Shown: in pieces, positions 1 through 13,259 of the stretch
How positions within the stretch are numbered: the first letter of the stretch is position 1
How the letters are laid out: every line of letters starts with the position of its first letter
Origin: Glycine soja
Lineage: Eukaryota; Streptophyta; Magnoliopsida; Fabales; Fabaceae
Length of the DNA: 64,000 bases
Assembly: GCF_004193775.1 (NCBI RefSeq)
Contig: NC_041008.1
Location: 4,232,731-4,296,730 of the forward strand
Direction: 5' to 3'
Made by a program: the position numbers and the translations under genes
The notes under the pieces: model-generated
Database searches by the model: none
What the model saw: only the letters and a program-made list of their open reading frames with translations
Told to the model about the DNA's origin: nothing

Positions 1-3000
1 TATTTGTTTTAAAATTTTAGTTTTTCAAAATTAAAGTATTTTGTATTATTTATTTCATTTACAAAACAAATCAAATTCAACAACATTAATAAAAAATTAT
101 CTAAATTTTAAATATATTAAATATATTAAATAATGCAATATTAAAAAAATATATTAAATATATTAAATAAAACAACATTTAAAAAATATATAAAATATTT
201 TAAATAAAACAATGTTAAAAAATATATAACATATTAAATAAAAAAAATATAAAAAAATATTAAATAAAAATAATAACAAGTAAAATTAAAATTATTTATT
301 TAATAATTAAATAAATAAATTATTTACAGTGTTTTTTTTTAAATTCAAAGCAAAACAAAAGAAAATACAAGTAAAAAAAATCCTAAAACAAAAACATTTA
401 CTCATAAAAAAAAATTACAACTTCAATGTTAAATATAATAAAAATTAAGTTTACCACTTCAAAGTCCTAAAATTAAAAAAAAAGGATATATATGATTTTG
501 AAGTTGTAAATAAATAAAAAATTAAACTGAAATTGTAAAAAATTTATGATTTCAGTACAAAAAATAATAAGTCATAACACATATTATGACTTTTATCGAC
601 TTATCTATTTTTTATGATAATTTAAAATTGACCATGAAAAAACACCTAAAAAATTTGAGCCCTTTTGATTAAAAAGCCCATAGCAACTCATCAATATTTC
701 ACTCATTTGGATAAATATGTTGTAGCTAAAACATTTTTTCTTTAGTAAGCAAATCTGCACTCACAAAGCACTAGCAAAGACGAATACAACAACTTCACCT
801 AGTGAAAGAGACTAATATTGACACTAAATAATTCAAATGGTTGAAAGGTGAGAGTCACATTGCTCTTTTTACTAAAATGTATATGCAAATATAGGACCAC
901 TACTTCCCCCTCCCCCACCCCTCACTCATGAGTCCCCATTGTACAATTATGTTTTTGTCTTTGGTTTAACTTCATCCCAATCCAACACTCATCATGTCAT
1001 GTGGTTCCATGCAGGGCATCTTTTTCTGGTATGGGTAGTGTGTGCAAAACAGAAAACAGAATTACCCAATCTAGTATGGCATCACATTCTTGCTTCCCCC
1101 AAACAAAAACTCACCCCTCTAGTCTCTACCAACTGTATTATGAGCTCATCACTCTCATGAGTCATCACCCATTTCATCAGTCACGCTTGCTTACCCTTCC
1201 TCACACGGCTCAACACAATATTTTTCAGCACATTACAACCCACCATATCGGACAATACTCATGCATGTTCATCATTTTGCACCAACTAGCTAGACACGTG
1301 CATGTTCAATTGAAACTATAAGATTGACCTAGTAACTAGAAAAGAGTGAAGGAAGAAGAAAAAAGGTAATCCTCCAACTAACATTTATAACAAAAACTAA
1401 CAAACTAACATTTATTTTTTTTTTAAAAAAAAACTAAACACGTGTTCGATTGTTCATTTGTGTGCCAACCTAAAAAACAGTTCAAGTATGGTAAGTGGTA
1501 ACTCTATTTGTAGCTAGAGATGGGATTGTTGTATATTAAGAACCTTTTTAGTATTGATTTGATTTGTGTGTAACGCAAATAGCTAGTCCATGTTTTCACA
1601 TCAAACAAAAGGTGAAACTCAAATTACGGCTTTCGATATAAGTTAATTAAGAGCGTGCTTTTGAAGATTTTAATGCACATTTTTTAATTTAATATACAAA
1701 ATGAAGAAAGGAAGAAGGAATAATATGTTACGTCGAAATAAGAGTTTTTTTTTTTTTTGTTCTTCAAACTGACATTTAGATTTTTAAATTATGTAATATA
1801 TTTTTCTCAATAAAATATATTTCTAAATGCTAAAATAAATGCGAAAGCTATTTTTAGGTTATTTTTTAAAGAAGCTAACTAAAATATCATAATTTTTTAA
1901 AATTAATTTTTCATTTGAACTTTCTTCGAAAAAGCACACAAACTAAAGCCTATAATCTACCTTTAACTTGCTTAGCCGACTTTTGGTCTAAGGCTCAAAG
2001 CATGCGTCGCCGGAAGATGGTAGTGAACTCAAACCCATGCTGAAAATATATATCTCCAACTTTCCTTAAAAATTGCGATTAGAAATAAGGTATAACCGTT
2101 AATTATTAATTAGTGTGGCATAAATAGCAATTACTTCTTTATCTTAAATTCTTTTCTCATTGTATACTATTTTACATTGTATTAGTTCACCCCAGCAAAA
2201 AAAAAATATCGTATTAATTAGTTCACTCTCCTTATCATATCCACATGAAAGATTCACAAAGAAATTTTTTAATTTAACTAGCAATAAAAAAAAATTAATG
2301 GGTCAATTACTTGGGTGAGGTTTTATAGTTTCATGCTTGGAATGGCACACAAATTAAGTTGAGAGGTTAATTAGCTTAGGTTCCTGAAAACCATATAGTC
2401 TGAGTAGTCTCGGAGAGAAGATCTCTGCCTCTCTGTCACTGATCTGCATGCCTCACGATTCGAATCTCTGCCATTTCTCCCCCACACTCACACGTCCTAA
2501 CTCCTAAGTCCTAATCACCCAAAAGGCCAAAACCGATGGTCAAAGACACACATCACATACAAAAGAAAACAAGAAAACAAATGCCCTATTAGGTGATTAG
2601 TGCGCCATTCAACTTTTTTCAAAAATTATGATATTAATATAAAATAGTTCCATAAAAAATAATAAATAATTTTTATCAGAGATCGTAACAGATATTTTTT
2701 TCTTAACATAATTTTTTAAAGTATTTTTATTTTGTATATATATATATTATATATATTAGCTTCTGTTCTAATCACACCTCAGAACCTAGCTAGCTCATTT
2801 CTAACTTCAAATAAGTGGAAAGTGGAAGCTCTTAACTTTTCACCATGATGCTGTAAAGTTTATTGAAGAGGCCAAGGTCAGAATCAGAAAGGTTCTCTTT
2901 GGAATTTGAAGCTCCTAAGACAATTAACCCAGCTAGATCTGGCTGTTGTTTCTGTTGCTCGTGCTATATGGCACGAACACTGTTTACCCGAATTACCAAT

Positions 3001-3280
3001 TATGCATATCCCATCTTCTTAACTTTGGAACTTATTAGCATTTTGGGGCAGATGCCTTCGTGTTTGTTTCTGCAGGCTTCTCTCTTATCACTATGTGTGT
3101 ATATATCATATTGCTGCCAAAAATAAGGGCACGCACTACCAAACCCACTAAAAATATGATACAAGTCAAAATTTCCAAGACACCAAAAATTAGAACAAGA
3201 CCCCAGATTAAACCATTTTTAAAAAAATTTCAACTATGGAGAAATTAACATACTAGACTACAAAATTTATCAATATTTTT
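1..3280. other. AT-rich intergenic DNA, no supported gene
   Basis: Long A/T runs with short open frames only, none with an ATG-initiated protein that I recognise. The part at about 900-1320 is less AT-rich and may be a conserved noncoding or promoter-like stretch, but I see no defined motif beyond a CACGTG core near 1295 and another near 1440. A SINE fragment is listed separately. Confidence 0.6.
1365..1425 (+). repeat. SINE 3' fragment
   Basis: The stretch reading 'cctccaactaacattt' followed by 'aacaaaaactaac' and a T/A-rich tail closely matches the 3' half of the tRNA-derived SINE at 53930-54038. The tRNA-like head is not preserved, so this is a truncated or decayed copy. Confidence 0.5.
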
Positions 3281-3287
3281 TAAAATT

Positions 3288-3862
3288 TTAATTAATCATT
3301 TAGTCCTTATAGTTTCATAATTTGTATATTTTAATCTTTATAGTTTTAAATTGGTTTTTTTAATCCATATAGTTTATATTTTAATTTTCTTTTACTTCTC
3401 GTAGTTTGAAAGTGGTTTTTTTAGTCCTTATAGTTTATTTTAATTCTCTTTTAGTCCTTATAGTTTGAAAGTGGTCTTTTTAGTCCTCATACTTTATATT
3501 TTAATTCTCTTTTAGTCTTTACCATCAAAATAAGAGTAATATTATCAATTACAATTAACTACAAAAACATTAGTAAGTAATTTATAACTAATTTATCGCA
3601 AGATAATTTGTAATAAAAAAATAGTGGATAATTTATAATTAATTTGTAGCTAATTATTTTTATATCTTTTTGTAGTAATCACTAAAAGGTAATTAAAATA
3701 CAAATTATAAAGACTAGAAAGACCACAGTTAAACTATAAGGATTAAAAGATAATTAAAATGTAAACTATATGACCTAAAAAAATCATTTTTAAACTATAG
3801 GGACTAAAAAGTACGAATTGTGAAACTATAAAAATCTAATGAGTAATTTAACCTTTTTATAA
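3288..3862. repeat. Foldback (long inverted repeat) element 1
   Basis: The left arm carries repeated blocks like 'agtccttatagttt' and 'tatattttaatt'. The right arm carries their reverse complements ('aaactataaggatta', 'aaactatagggacta'). The reverse complement of about 3600-3862 aligns to about 3288-3540 with scattered mismatches, leaving a short loop. No coding capacity is visible. It is most like a non-autonomous MULE-type or foldback MITE; superfamily is not settled because I could not fix a target-site duplication. Confidence 0.65.
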
Positions 3863-3904
3863 TTATAAAAACTTTAAAAAATATTTAAGAAAGGGCTAGA
3901 ATCA

Positions 3905-4825
3905 TAGTCCTTTGAGTGAATGACATGCTCCTTTATCACTAAACCATATGATATCATTTAAATATTTGATATAAAATATAATATTAATATAAGTTTTATT
4001 CGAAAATAATTCAAAAATTCAAACTTTATTTTTTTTTAATTTATTATATTTTTTAATTTTATATATTATCTTTTTAAATATAATATATAAAATTAAATTC
4101 TACTTTTGCATAAATTAAAATATGTATACCTATATAAGCTTTATTTTTATTTCATATATCATATGTTTATAATCTTACGTATTTTTATCACATTATTCAA
4201 AATTTATTTTATATAATAAATATATAATATAAATTTTATCTTTAATATGTATTTTATTATCTTTTAAAATATTTATATATATGATTTAATGATAATATTT
4301 TTTTTACCTATATTCAGATATTCTTGTTATTTATTATAATAGTATTTTTTATATTTATATTTAAATTTATTTAATCAGATACATAATTTTCTTAAAGAAT
4401 TAAATTATATAGTAAAGATACATAACTAAATAAAAGAACAATATTTTATATTTTTTAAAATATTTATGTATGTGATTTATTGACATTATTTTTTTTATCT
4501 ATATTACAATAAAAAACATGAATATCTTAATATAGATAAAAAATATTGTCACTAAATCACATGTATTATTTTAAAAGACAAATATAATATATAAATTAAA
4601 AATAAAATTACACATTCTAATTTATGTGAAAATAGAATTTAATTTTATATATTATATTTTAAAATATAATATATAAGATTATAAAAATATAATACATTAA
4701 AAAAAGAATAAAATTTGAATTTTGAACAATTTTTGTATAAAAGTTATATTAATACTATATTTTGCATAAATATTCAAATGAATACTTGTGTGTAGTGATA
4801 AAAGAATGTGTTTCACGTTTAAAAT
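3905..4825. repeat. Foldback (long inverted repeat) element 2
   Basis: A second, separate hairpin-forming element of about 0.9 kb. The left arm contains 'ctcctttatcacta' and 'taatattaatataagttttat'. The right arm contains 'tataaaagttatattaata' and 'tagtgataaaagaatg', which are its reverse complement with few differences. Arms exceed 300 bp and the centre is AT-rich, with no open frame. It is a likely non-autonomous DNA transposon of foldback or MULE-MITE type. Confidence 0.7.
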
Positions 4826-4829
4826 TTAG

Positions 4830-7098
4830 CAATCAACATATAAACTTAATTTTGAGACTTGGATAGTATATTTTGAAATATAAGAAAACTCAAATATTGA
4901 ATTAAAAATTAGAGGGTCCGACTTAGGGAAATAGAAAAAATAATTAAGGGGATGAATTTTGTAACTAAGCCTGATGTTTTAAATTTTATAATTGTAAAAA
5001 AATCCATTGAGGTTTATTTCAATTCTTTAAAATTCAATATTAAACATAAAAAAATATAAAGTGTAAGTGGAGTGGATAAAAAAGTAATCCTATATATGAG
5101 TCATTTAATTAAAAGATGACAAGATCTTAAATAATAAGTCATATTATTAGTTACATATTGCCCATAAGGTGAAAATTACAAGTCCGAGTGTTTATAATCT
5201 ATTGGTCTAGTTAAGGAAGATATCAGTACCCTTTAGTATAGCATTTTTTGGGTACATAGTACCCTTTTATTTGTTTTAATCGGTTACTTAATTCATTATG
5301 CTATTTATGAAATAATTTGTTAATGGGCCAAAATTAGTTTGGATTTGATATTTAAGAGAATGTCGATATTTCAAAATGTTGTGTAGCGTATAATCATTCT
5401 TTAAAAAAGTGTAATTTTATAAATAATGATAAAAACAACGTTAACATCATCATTTTTCTTTTTGTCTAGAAAGAAAATAGAATTGGATTTTATGCATTTA
5501 TGTAATGCACTGTCCCATCCCCATCACCTGTGAAGGACGTAGTCTTATAGCATGCATTATGCATAGTCACGTAACCCGTGGGACGGGCTATGCTAAGCAG
5601 CAAAGCATAATAATAGTGGCGTAGCGTAGGTCAATGATTTGCAGATTCTGGTTCTGATCAAATGGTCGTAGTGCGGTCCCCCGAATGGAAAACTCATTGC
5701 CCTTGCTTCTGATTTTGATCCTAGCCATTAGCAATAGGTGTGTTAGCGTTATCATAGGTAAAAACCAATACCTACAATGAGTTTCAGCCAGGTTATGCAA
5801 GCCACATAATTAAGTAAAATCCACCTTCATTTATATGTGAAATGATACTAAGAATAGTACTTCATTAAACTGCTGATGCTATTTCTATTTGTCTTCCTTT
5901 TTTATCCTAGCTTTTAATCACCAATCGTCTCAATATTATATATAAACAATTGTTTCTTCGTTAGATAAAAGTTAGATTTGAGCAGTCCTAGTGCTTAACT
6001 ATTTTTTGTTAAAAAGAACTTTGAAAAAAGGGAAGAATACCTTTTTCAATTCTATAAGATTTTGGTATTCAACAACCAAAAATGATTTAGAGCATGTTTG
6101 AAAATAAAATATTTTAGAAAAGTAATAACTATTTGAAAGAATAAGTCAGTGAATAGTATATTTGTTGCGGTGGTTAGGATAAATATTGATGAAATTAGTG
6201 TTTTAATTGATTTAATCTTTTGTATAAAAGGAAAAAAAAAAAAAGAAGGAAATATAACTTCTCTATTCTACGGTTTAGGTATGCCACAACCAAGAACCGG
6301 CTAGAACATGTTTCAAAACAAATTACTATTTCACAAAATAAAATTATTTTTAAAAAAAAATTAAAAAATTATAATTTTATTTAAACTAAGTTAATTTAAC
6401 TAAATGTGTTGTTAAAAATAAATGTCTATTAAAATAAATCAAAGTTGTTTATTAAACTGTTAATAGTTCACGACAATTATTGAATATATGTTTGATTGGT
6501 AGTTTGCAAATTAGTTAAATTTCAAAAGTATCTTAATAATTATTTTTCGCAAACTGAAACTTTATTAGACTAAATTTTAATCTCAAATATTTTTGACAAC
6601 AACGTGATATTAAATTATTTTTCTCCTCAAATTAAGTTTAAAACACTTCCCCGATAAGTAAATATATTAGGAATCCTATGAGTTGAAGATATTTTTATTT
6701 TCTTATTAAATTGTTTAATAAAAGAATACGTTATGAAAAAATGTGCTCTTCTTTTTTATATCCTTAGAATAGGATTTACATTAATCATACTAATGATAGA
6801 ATGAAAATACAAGACTAAGCGGGAAGTTCGAAGAATGTCTCATCTTTTCCAATAAAACAGTCGCTTAGTCCAAGAACTTCTGACAAGTCTTCCTTCTGGG
6901 TTCATTAATGTCAAGGTTGGTGTTGTTGCCCCGAGGACATGGTGTTACCATGCAAAGCTTAGATATTAGTATAAATTGAAAATTTATTCTTTACACTAAA
7001 ATTATATAAAAAAATAGTTGGAAAAAGTTTATATCATCGTGAAAAAAAATATAAATAATACGAATAGAATTCATCATTTCATTTTTTTAATCAAAAAA

Positions 7099-7134
<36 letters not shown>

Positions 7135-10100
7135 ATACGGAGTATTTTTTAGTTTTATTGATATGATTAGTTTTTGTAAAAAAAATATGATTAATCATTT
7201 AAGTAATTTTTTTCTTTTAATTATATTTTTTAACAGCGGAGAATGAGATATCTGAAGGAAAATCATGTATTACCCGTAATTTTGGGTAAGGGAGGATTAT
7301 GCTATACTCATGTTCATTCTAGACATTAGTAAATTGTAACCTTCATGTAAGATCAGTGGAGGGAACTACTATCCACTTGTAATAGATGAAATGATTTATT
7401 TGTAACTCTTTGATAGTTTAGTTTTACTCACACTAGCGACATACTAGTATTCATGATCTCATATTTGTGAACGACAATGCAGCTGGATGACGTTTAAATT
7501 TAATTAGGGAAACTAGTTCATAAAAAAATATTATATCCTTTTTACAGATCTCATTATAATTTTTTAATACTTTATACTAAAAAAAACATTAAATAAAAAG
7601 TAAATGCATTTTTTTTTTACAAAAACACTTGTATAATTTCCATAGTAATAGAAGTGTCAATACTATAGTGTACTAAGCTTTGATGCAGCCACCCTTATTA
7701 GGGACTGTCTTTTGGTAAATTCAATTTTAAAGTTTAGATATAAATTAGCATATGCCTACAATTCTCAAGGACGACTCCAAATTTAGATGCATCATCCTTT
7801 AGTCGAAGAATTCTATGTACTATCATTTTACAATCTATCTCAAAGCTCACATTCTACATTCCTATTCCTATGATCCATAAAAAAAGTAAATATATTTATT
7901 GTTTTAGAAACATCAAAAAATTAATTTTTACTATACAAAGTAAGATTATTAAAATAAAAATATTAAAAGAAGATTTATTTAAAATTAATTGTCAATGTTG
8001 ACTTTCCCTTCATGTCAAGCAAGATCACACACAAAGAAATGATTGGGAAGTACCTCAATTTTATTCATCAAACCCGTGACTTGGTGGCAAATTCCATCAT
8101 TAGCATGTTTGCTTAACGTTTGGGGAGCTCTCATCTATAGTGAATTTAAATCACTAGCTAGTAATTAGATGTAACAAAATATCCCAATTATGATTCTGAA
8201 AATGCACCAGCTAAGAAATTTTTTGTCTTTGTATGTACGTGGCATGACTTTGTGAACTCTAACATGCAATCTGAGATAAGGAGTGCTGGATTATGAAAAA
8301 ATAGAAGCAAAGTTAGTAATGATGAGTGATGAATCAAGAGAGTAGGGAAAGTTAGTGGCCTGAGAAGGCATGATGGGGCTCTAAATTAATTGGGACAGAG
8401 AGAAGGTTGTAGGCCTTGGAGACACAAAGGAAAAAGAAAAAATAGAAGGAAGAGAAAAAAGCTAAGCAGGAAGGCATCAACAATGGGAAAAGAGGTACAC
8501 CACACTAGGCATCAGCAACTCGAGGGCCAAAAATGAATAGGACTAAGGCTGGGGCTGGGCCTGAAAAGGAGAGGCTGGTTTTGTCCTTCTGACACATTTG
8601 CACATGGGGATGGCTGCTACTTTTGTTCCTCTCTCTGTAATTGTGAGAAAGACAAATGCATTCATTATACAATTTTATTTTTCTGGGAGAGAAATTTTTT
8701 TACTATAATTTTATACTTTAATTGATTTAATCGATAAAGATCCACCTCATAATATTCACAAATTTTAATTTTTTTAGGTGAAGCCTTTCTTAGCGATAAC
8801 ATGTAAATGATTATGAATATTTTTTTTTTCTTATTGACTGAGACAATTCTGTTATAAATATAATTTGACTGAATAAAAAATTGAACTTTCATTTATGACG
8901 TCCTAAGAAATTAACCCCTATTCACTCTTGAAGTGACAATTTTTTAATCCACTCCAATGTTTAATTTTTAAAAAATGTTCGAGGAGAGACAAACATATTA
9001 TACAGCTTTTACTTTTGGGAGAGACAAATATTTGATATAACTTTACTATTGGGAGAGACAAATATATTGTATTATAATGATAATTTTATTATCCCTCAGG
9101 CAGGGTGGTGGTGCTGTGTGGGGCTATGGGATTGAGACTGCCCCTTCATCATTATGTTGACTTCCCCCGTTAGCCTTGATACAGCTTCTCGTCAAACACC
9201 TTTCACCATAGGGAATTTTCCACCACGTCACACTCCTCTTTTGCCCTTTTTCTCCTTGGCTTTGGAATGATGCTAGCTAATGAGCAAAAATGCATGAACC
9301 ATTTGCTTGCAAGCAAAACAAGTCCATTTTCAAATCTGACAGTGGTGTCAAGGAGTGTCTCACCCGATATGGCTCATTGCCCTTACTTCAATTCTCAATT
9401 TCACTAATCTGGATTCCAAGTGGGCAAAGATAATACAAAGACGTAATGCCATTGTTGGGAAACAATCAAAGTTGTAGTAATTGTTGAATAGCACAATAAG
9501 TTTTTTTTTTATTTTTATAAAAGACAAAAATACATTGTGATTCTGTTTAATAGCACATGGATTGTGCCACATTATTATTATGTCAATTAACCAATCATTA
9601 ATTAGAACAAGGGTTTGTGAACATTTTGTTTTTGAGTAGGCGGGGAAGGAGTTTACAAATACGACAATCAATAAGTTTGAATTAGAGAAATTAAAGATTT
9701 GAGAACATCATTGTACATAAACCTTTATATACAGATTAGAGACATGTCATTATCAGCTATGTCTCAATCATAGGCAGCATAAATATGATATTATTTCAAT
9801 ACAACTCCTAGTGTACATTCTGTCTTTTCAAGGGGAATATCGTGATAGCATTCACATTATAACCTCCCCATTCCTATCAGAACAAATACACAATTTTTTT
9901 TTACTGTAACTCTCATCTGCATTTCTATATATAACACATAATATAAAAGTCCCTGGCCAGTTTTGTATGTGCTTACAAAGTAATGCTTTCTTTTCCTTAA
10001 GAAATGTAAACTGAAACCATTATAAATCTAAGATGAGAACTAAATGAAATATTACACTCACATATAAAATTATACAAAATACTCTCTTAGGTTGCAATCT

Positions 10101-10730
10101 GGTTATATATATTTCCTTGAATACCGTTGCTACTTTATTTGTTTTTGATTATTTATTTATTTTGTTAGATAGTGGCAAATTGGATCATGCTGCCATAAAC
10201 TCGAGGAGGCCGAAAAGAACCCATCAGAAAGTGAGCATATACATTATGAAACATCTTTTATAGTATACGGCCATCACGCAAAGTCAATATAAAAAGAGAA
10301 GCATCATTCCCCTCCCTAGTAAATCGTAATGATGAAAACTCCAAAATTTTCAAAGTGGGGCCCTCCTTCTTCTAATGGGCCCTACCCTCTATTATCCCCC
10401 ACCACCATACCACAATCCAAATTCTCAATGCACCAAAAAAACAAATTAACAAGCAATTCACCATAATATCATACAACAAAACTTGCATTTTAATCTATAA
10501 CACAAGAGAAAACCATTTGAGCAGCAAATAATATATCACCACATGCCTTATCCTCCTTCAGTAGTACCATCATCATATATTATCTCTAAGTTACCAACTA
10601 ACATTATACATTTCATATTGTTATGTAGACAAGAAATGGGTGCACTGTGTTCCCCGTTTCCCTATCTTCCTTGCAATGATTCGTCCTTTATTCTTCTGCT
10701 ACCACCCCCTAAGATTGGAGCTAGTGGTCT
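4830..10730. other. Intergenic DNA, no supported gene
   Basis: AT-rich with several moderately GC patches (around 5500-5760, 8330-8640 and 9100-9330) that contain no protein or RNA I recognise. The 3' UTR of the minus-strand bHLH gene should occupy the last few hundred bases before 10731. Confidence 0.55.
7102..7132. repeat. (AT)n microsatellite
   Basis: About 15 uninterrupted AT dinucleotides; likely polymorphic. Confidence 0.9.
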
Positions 10731-13010
10731 CTAGCTACCATTAATGAAGCTGAATATTTGATGAACTGCTTCTGCAATGTCACTTGCTGAACATAGCTTA
10801 CAATCTTCTTCAATCTACATTGTAACCACACACCACGCCAAAGTCCATTATTTGTCACCAAAAATTATAAAATAAAATTAAAAAAGGAGAAAAAGTGTAA
10901 ATTGTGGTACGGCACAAAGAATATACTAATGTTAAATGAATAGTAATTTACCAAAGGTCCAAAAGGAAATTCCCTCTATAATTATAATTATAATGATAGA
11001 CAATGTTGGAAATAGGGAAGGCAGGTTTTTGCTTAGATTGCAAGTCAGAAAAGAATAGTACACTGACTTGATTCCACTTTGTAGAGTTGACCATATTTTT
11101 TAAAAATAAAAATACTTTGAGGTGAAAACTCAAAAGACATAGTAATACCTTGAGATTGAGGGAGTAAAGGACAGAAGTCTCTGAGGAGGTGATGTTGAGG
11201 TGCAGAATGGTTAGCCTAAGGTCCTCCAAAGCAACAATGACCTTTAACAATTGTCCTGGCCTCCTTTGGCACTCAATTTTCAAGTTCACATGGGTTTGAA
11301 TCAAGGTCACTTTTATGTCTGCTGCCTCTGACTTGTTTTCTGCCTTCACTTCATCCCCACAGTTCACTTCATCACTAGTTGATGACCTCATTCCATAGCC
11401 ATGTGGTGATGATAATGACGATGGTGGTGGGGGCTTACACAACATGGTGGAAGAAGAAGAAGAACCACCACCACCCTCTTCATTCTTTCTCATCCTTTTT
11501 TGTGCCTCAAGGGACTGAAGCAACTGCTCCAACTCCTTCACAAAATCTATTGCTCCCCCAATTATTGAGGCTTGGTCACCCTATACCCCATGAACAAGAA
11601 TTCAATACATCAATATCAATAAAAAGGATAAAAAAACAAAAACATAATTTTTGAGCACCCGACACTGAAAAAGATTGGATTTTTAGCACGGATAAAGCAA
11701 GAGAAGGGACTTTGAGAAGGAGAAAACTTTGTTACATGCACTTTCTTGGATATTTTTGGTACTGTTTATGCAAATTACCCAAGTAAAATTTTAATTCCAA
11801 AATGGTAAACAACATCAAAAGTACTTAAAAAAATTGTCCTTTGAGAAAATGGGGTTCAGAATTGGACTTCATATATATTTAAAAAAAAAATGATTGCATA
11901 TAATGCACATACCCTTTGAATATATGAAGGTGGCATGAGGGATCTAAGGACACTGAGGTGGTCATTCATTTGGCGTCGCCGGTTGCGTTCAACAGCAATG
12001 TGGGTCATGCGTTGGTTCTCCACATCTTCCTTGTTCTTGCTTGGCCTTGTTCTCTTTCTCTTTCTCCTTTCCCTTGTTGCTGCTGGCTGAGATTTGGGGC
12101 ATGTTTGTGAAACTTTCTGTGGTTCCTGGTTGCACTCATAGTTCACTTTCTCAAAACATGAAATTGAAAGTGGGTGTTGGAGTTCATTGCTTTCTGACTT
12201 CACTGGTGACTGCATCTCCAACATGTCATGTGTCACACAACTCTCTAGCTCCAATGCTGCTTGCACTTGTGCTTCCATTCTTGGAATGTAGGCTATTCCC
12301 TCCCATGGCTTCTTCATGTGCTGCAGCCTCAGAAGTGTTTGAAAGTTTGGCTCTTTCAAAGGGAAAAACTGTGGGGATTCCACACTCTGAAGCATCTGAA
12401 GGAACGGCATGTTGTCCTCTAAGCTAGATATCAGAAACTGCTCTTCCTCTTCTAGTCTCAGGCTTTCTTCATCCACCAGAACTTGGTCCAAACAATTCAC
12501 TTCCAAAGGGTCTCCAAAGAACTGCAAGAGAAAGAATATATCACAAGGAATTAGAAATAATGGTAAGAGGATGAGAAGAGAGAGTGAGGTATTGGTTGTA
12601 CTTCACTTTCATACACCCCAACTTTAATTCAAAAGAAGGAATATATGGTTCCATTAATGGGGTTGAGGTTGGGTCAGAATGGAGAAAAAAGGGCAAGACT
12701 ATGCAGGAAAAGTGAGCAATAAAAAAGGAACGAAAGTGGAATGTCAACAAGGGGGGCAGATACATGTATTTTTTCAGGAAAGTAGAAGCACAATGCATTT
12801 AATGCAAGCGTTTTGAGGAGTAAATGCAGTACTTTTCTTGGTTCTAGAAATGGGGTTGGAGGAAAAGGAAAAGGAAGAAGAAAGAAAAAGCGGTGGATGG
12901 GAAAGTAAGGAAAAGAAAGTAGAAAGTAGTATCATTAGTAATAACAAAGTTATATAATAGTAAGTAACACTACATACACAGGAATTGAGGGGTCCTTGGA
13001 GCCTTTCCAT
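10731..13010 (-). CDS. bHLH transcription factor, bHLH57/67/70 type (FAMA-related group Ia)
   Basis: Four coding exons on the minus strand: 13010-12978, 12521-11913, 11580-11149 and 10814-10731, giving 385 residues. The start is the ATG at 13010. The 11-residue first exon (MERLQGPLNSC) ends at a GTATGT donor and joins in phase 0 to exon 2 (FFGDPLEVN). Exon 2 carries a Glu-rich acidic stretch, a KRKR-type basic cluster and the basic region/helix 1 with the E-box contact residues His185, Glu189 and Arg193. The loop is split by the second intron after SYIQR; helix 2 opens exon 3 (GDQASIIGGAIDFVKELEQL). A C-terminal ACT-like fold follows (VTLIQTHVNLKIEC onward) and ends in exon 4. The family binds E-boxes as dimers in the nucleus. 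FAMA and SPEECHLESS relatives act in stomata, but this subgroup has no firmly assigned role, so function is inferred only at family level. Exon phases all agree, so the model is strong. Confidence 0.93.
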
Positions 13011-13251
13011 GATGAAAGCTGAGCAGTAGTGATCAAAGTAGTAGTAGTAGTGTTAATTAAATGCTGCTACCTTAGGGAGTGTATGAGGGTGACCAACATT
13101 CCGTATGGTAGTGATAGCTAACAAAAGAATGGTAATAAATGTAATCCCTATGGAGAAGCAGAGCGAGACCCCATATGAGAAACAAACACCCCCGCAATAT
13201 ATTATTCCTTTGTGTTTTCTGATATGATATGGCTTTGATACCCTCTTTCTT

Positions 13252-13259
13252 ATATAAAA
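13252..13259 (-). promoter_or_regulatory. Candidate TATA box of the bHLH gene
   Basis: The minus strand reads GTTTTATATAAG about 245 bases upstream of the ATG at 13010, which would place the transcription start near 13220 and give a 5' UTR of about 210 bases. Position and sequence fit; there is no direct evidence of use. A (GA)n tract at 13480-13498 lies further upstream. Confidence 0.4.

Noticed and set aside
2396..2465. tRNA-like text with 'gattcgaatctc'
   Set aside because: A B-box resemblance only; no cloverleaf pairs could be drawn and no target-site duplication was found.
2863..3126. 87-codon frame with a hydrophobic end
   Set aside because: It begins at TTG, has no ATG near its start, matches no family I know and lies in repeat-rich DNA.
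12525..12527. Possible bHLH start within the main exon at TTG CAG TTC
   Set aside because: The TTGCAG there is the 3' splice site of intron 1; the ATG exon at 13010-12978 joins in phase and restores the family's N-terminus.
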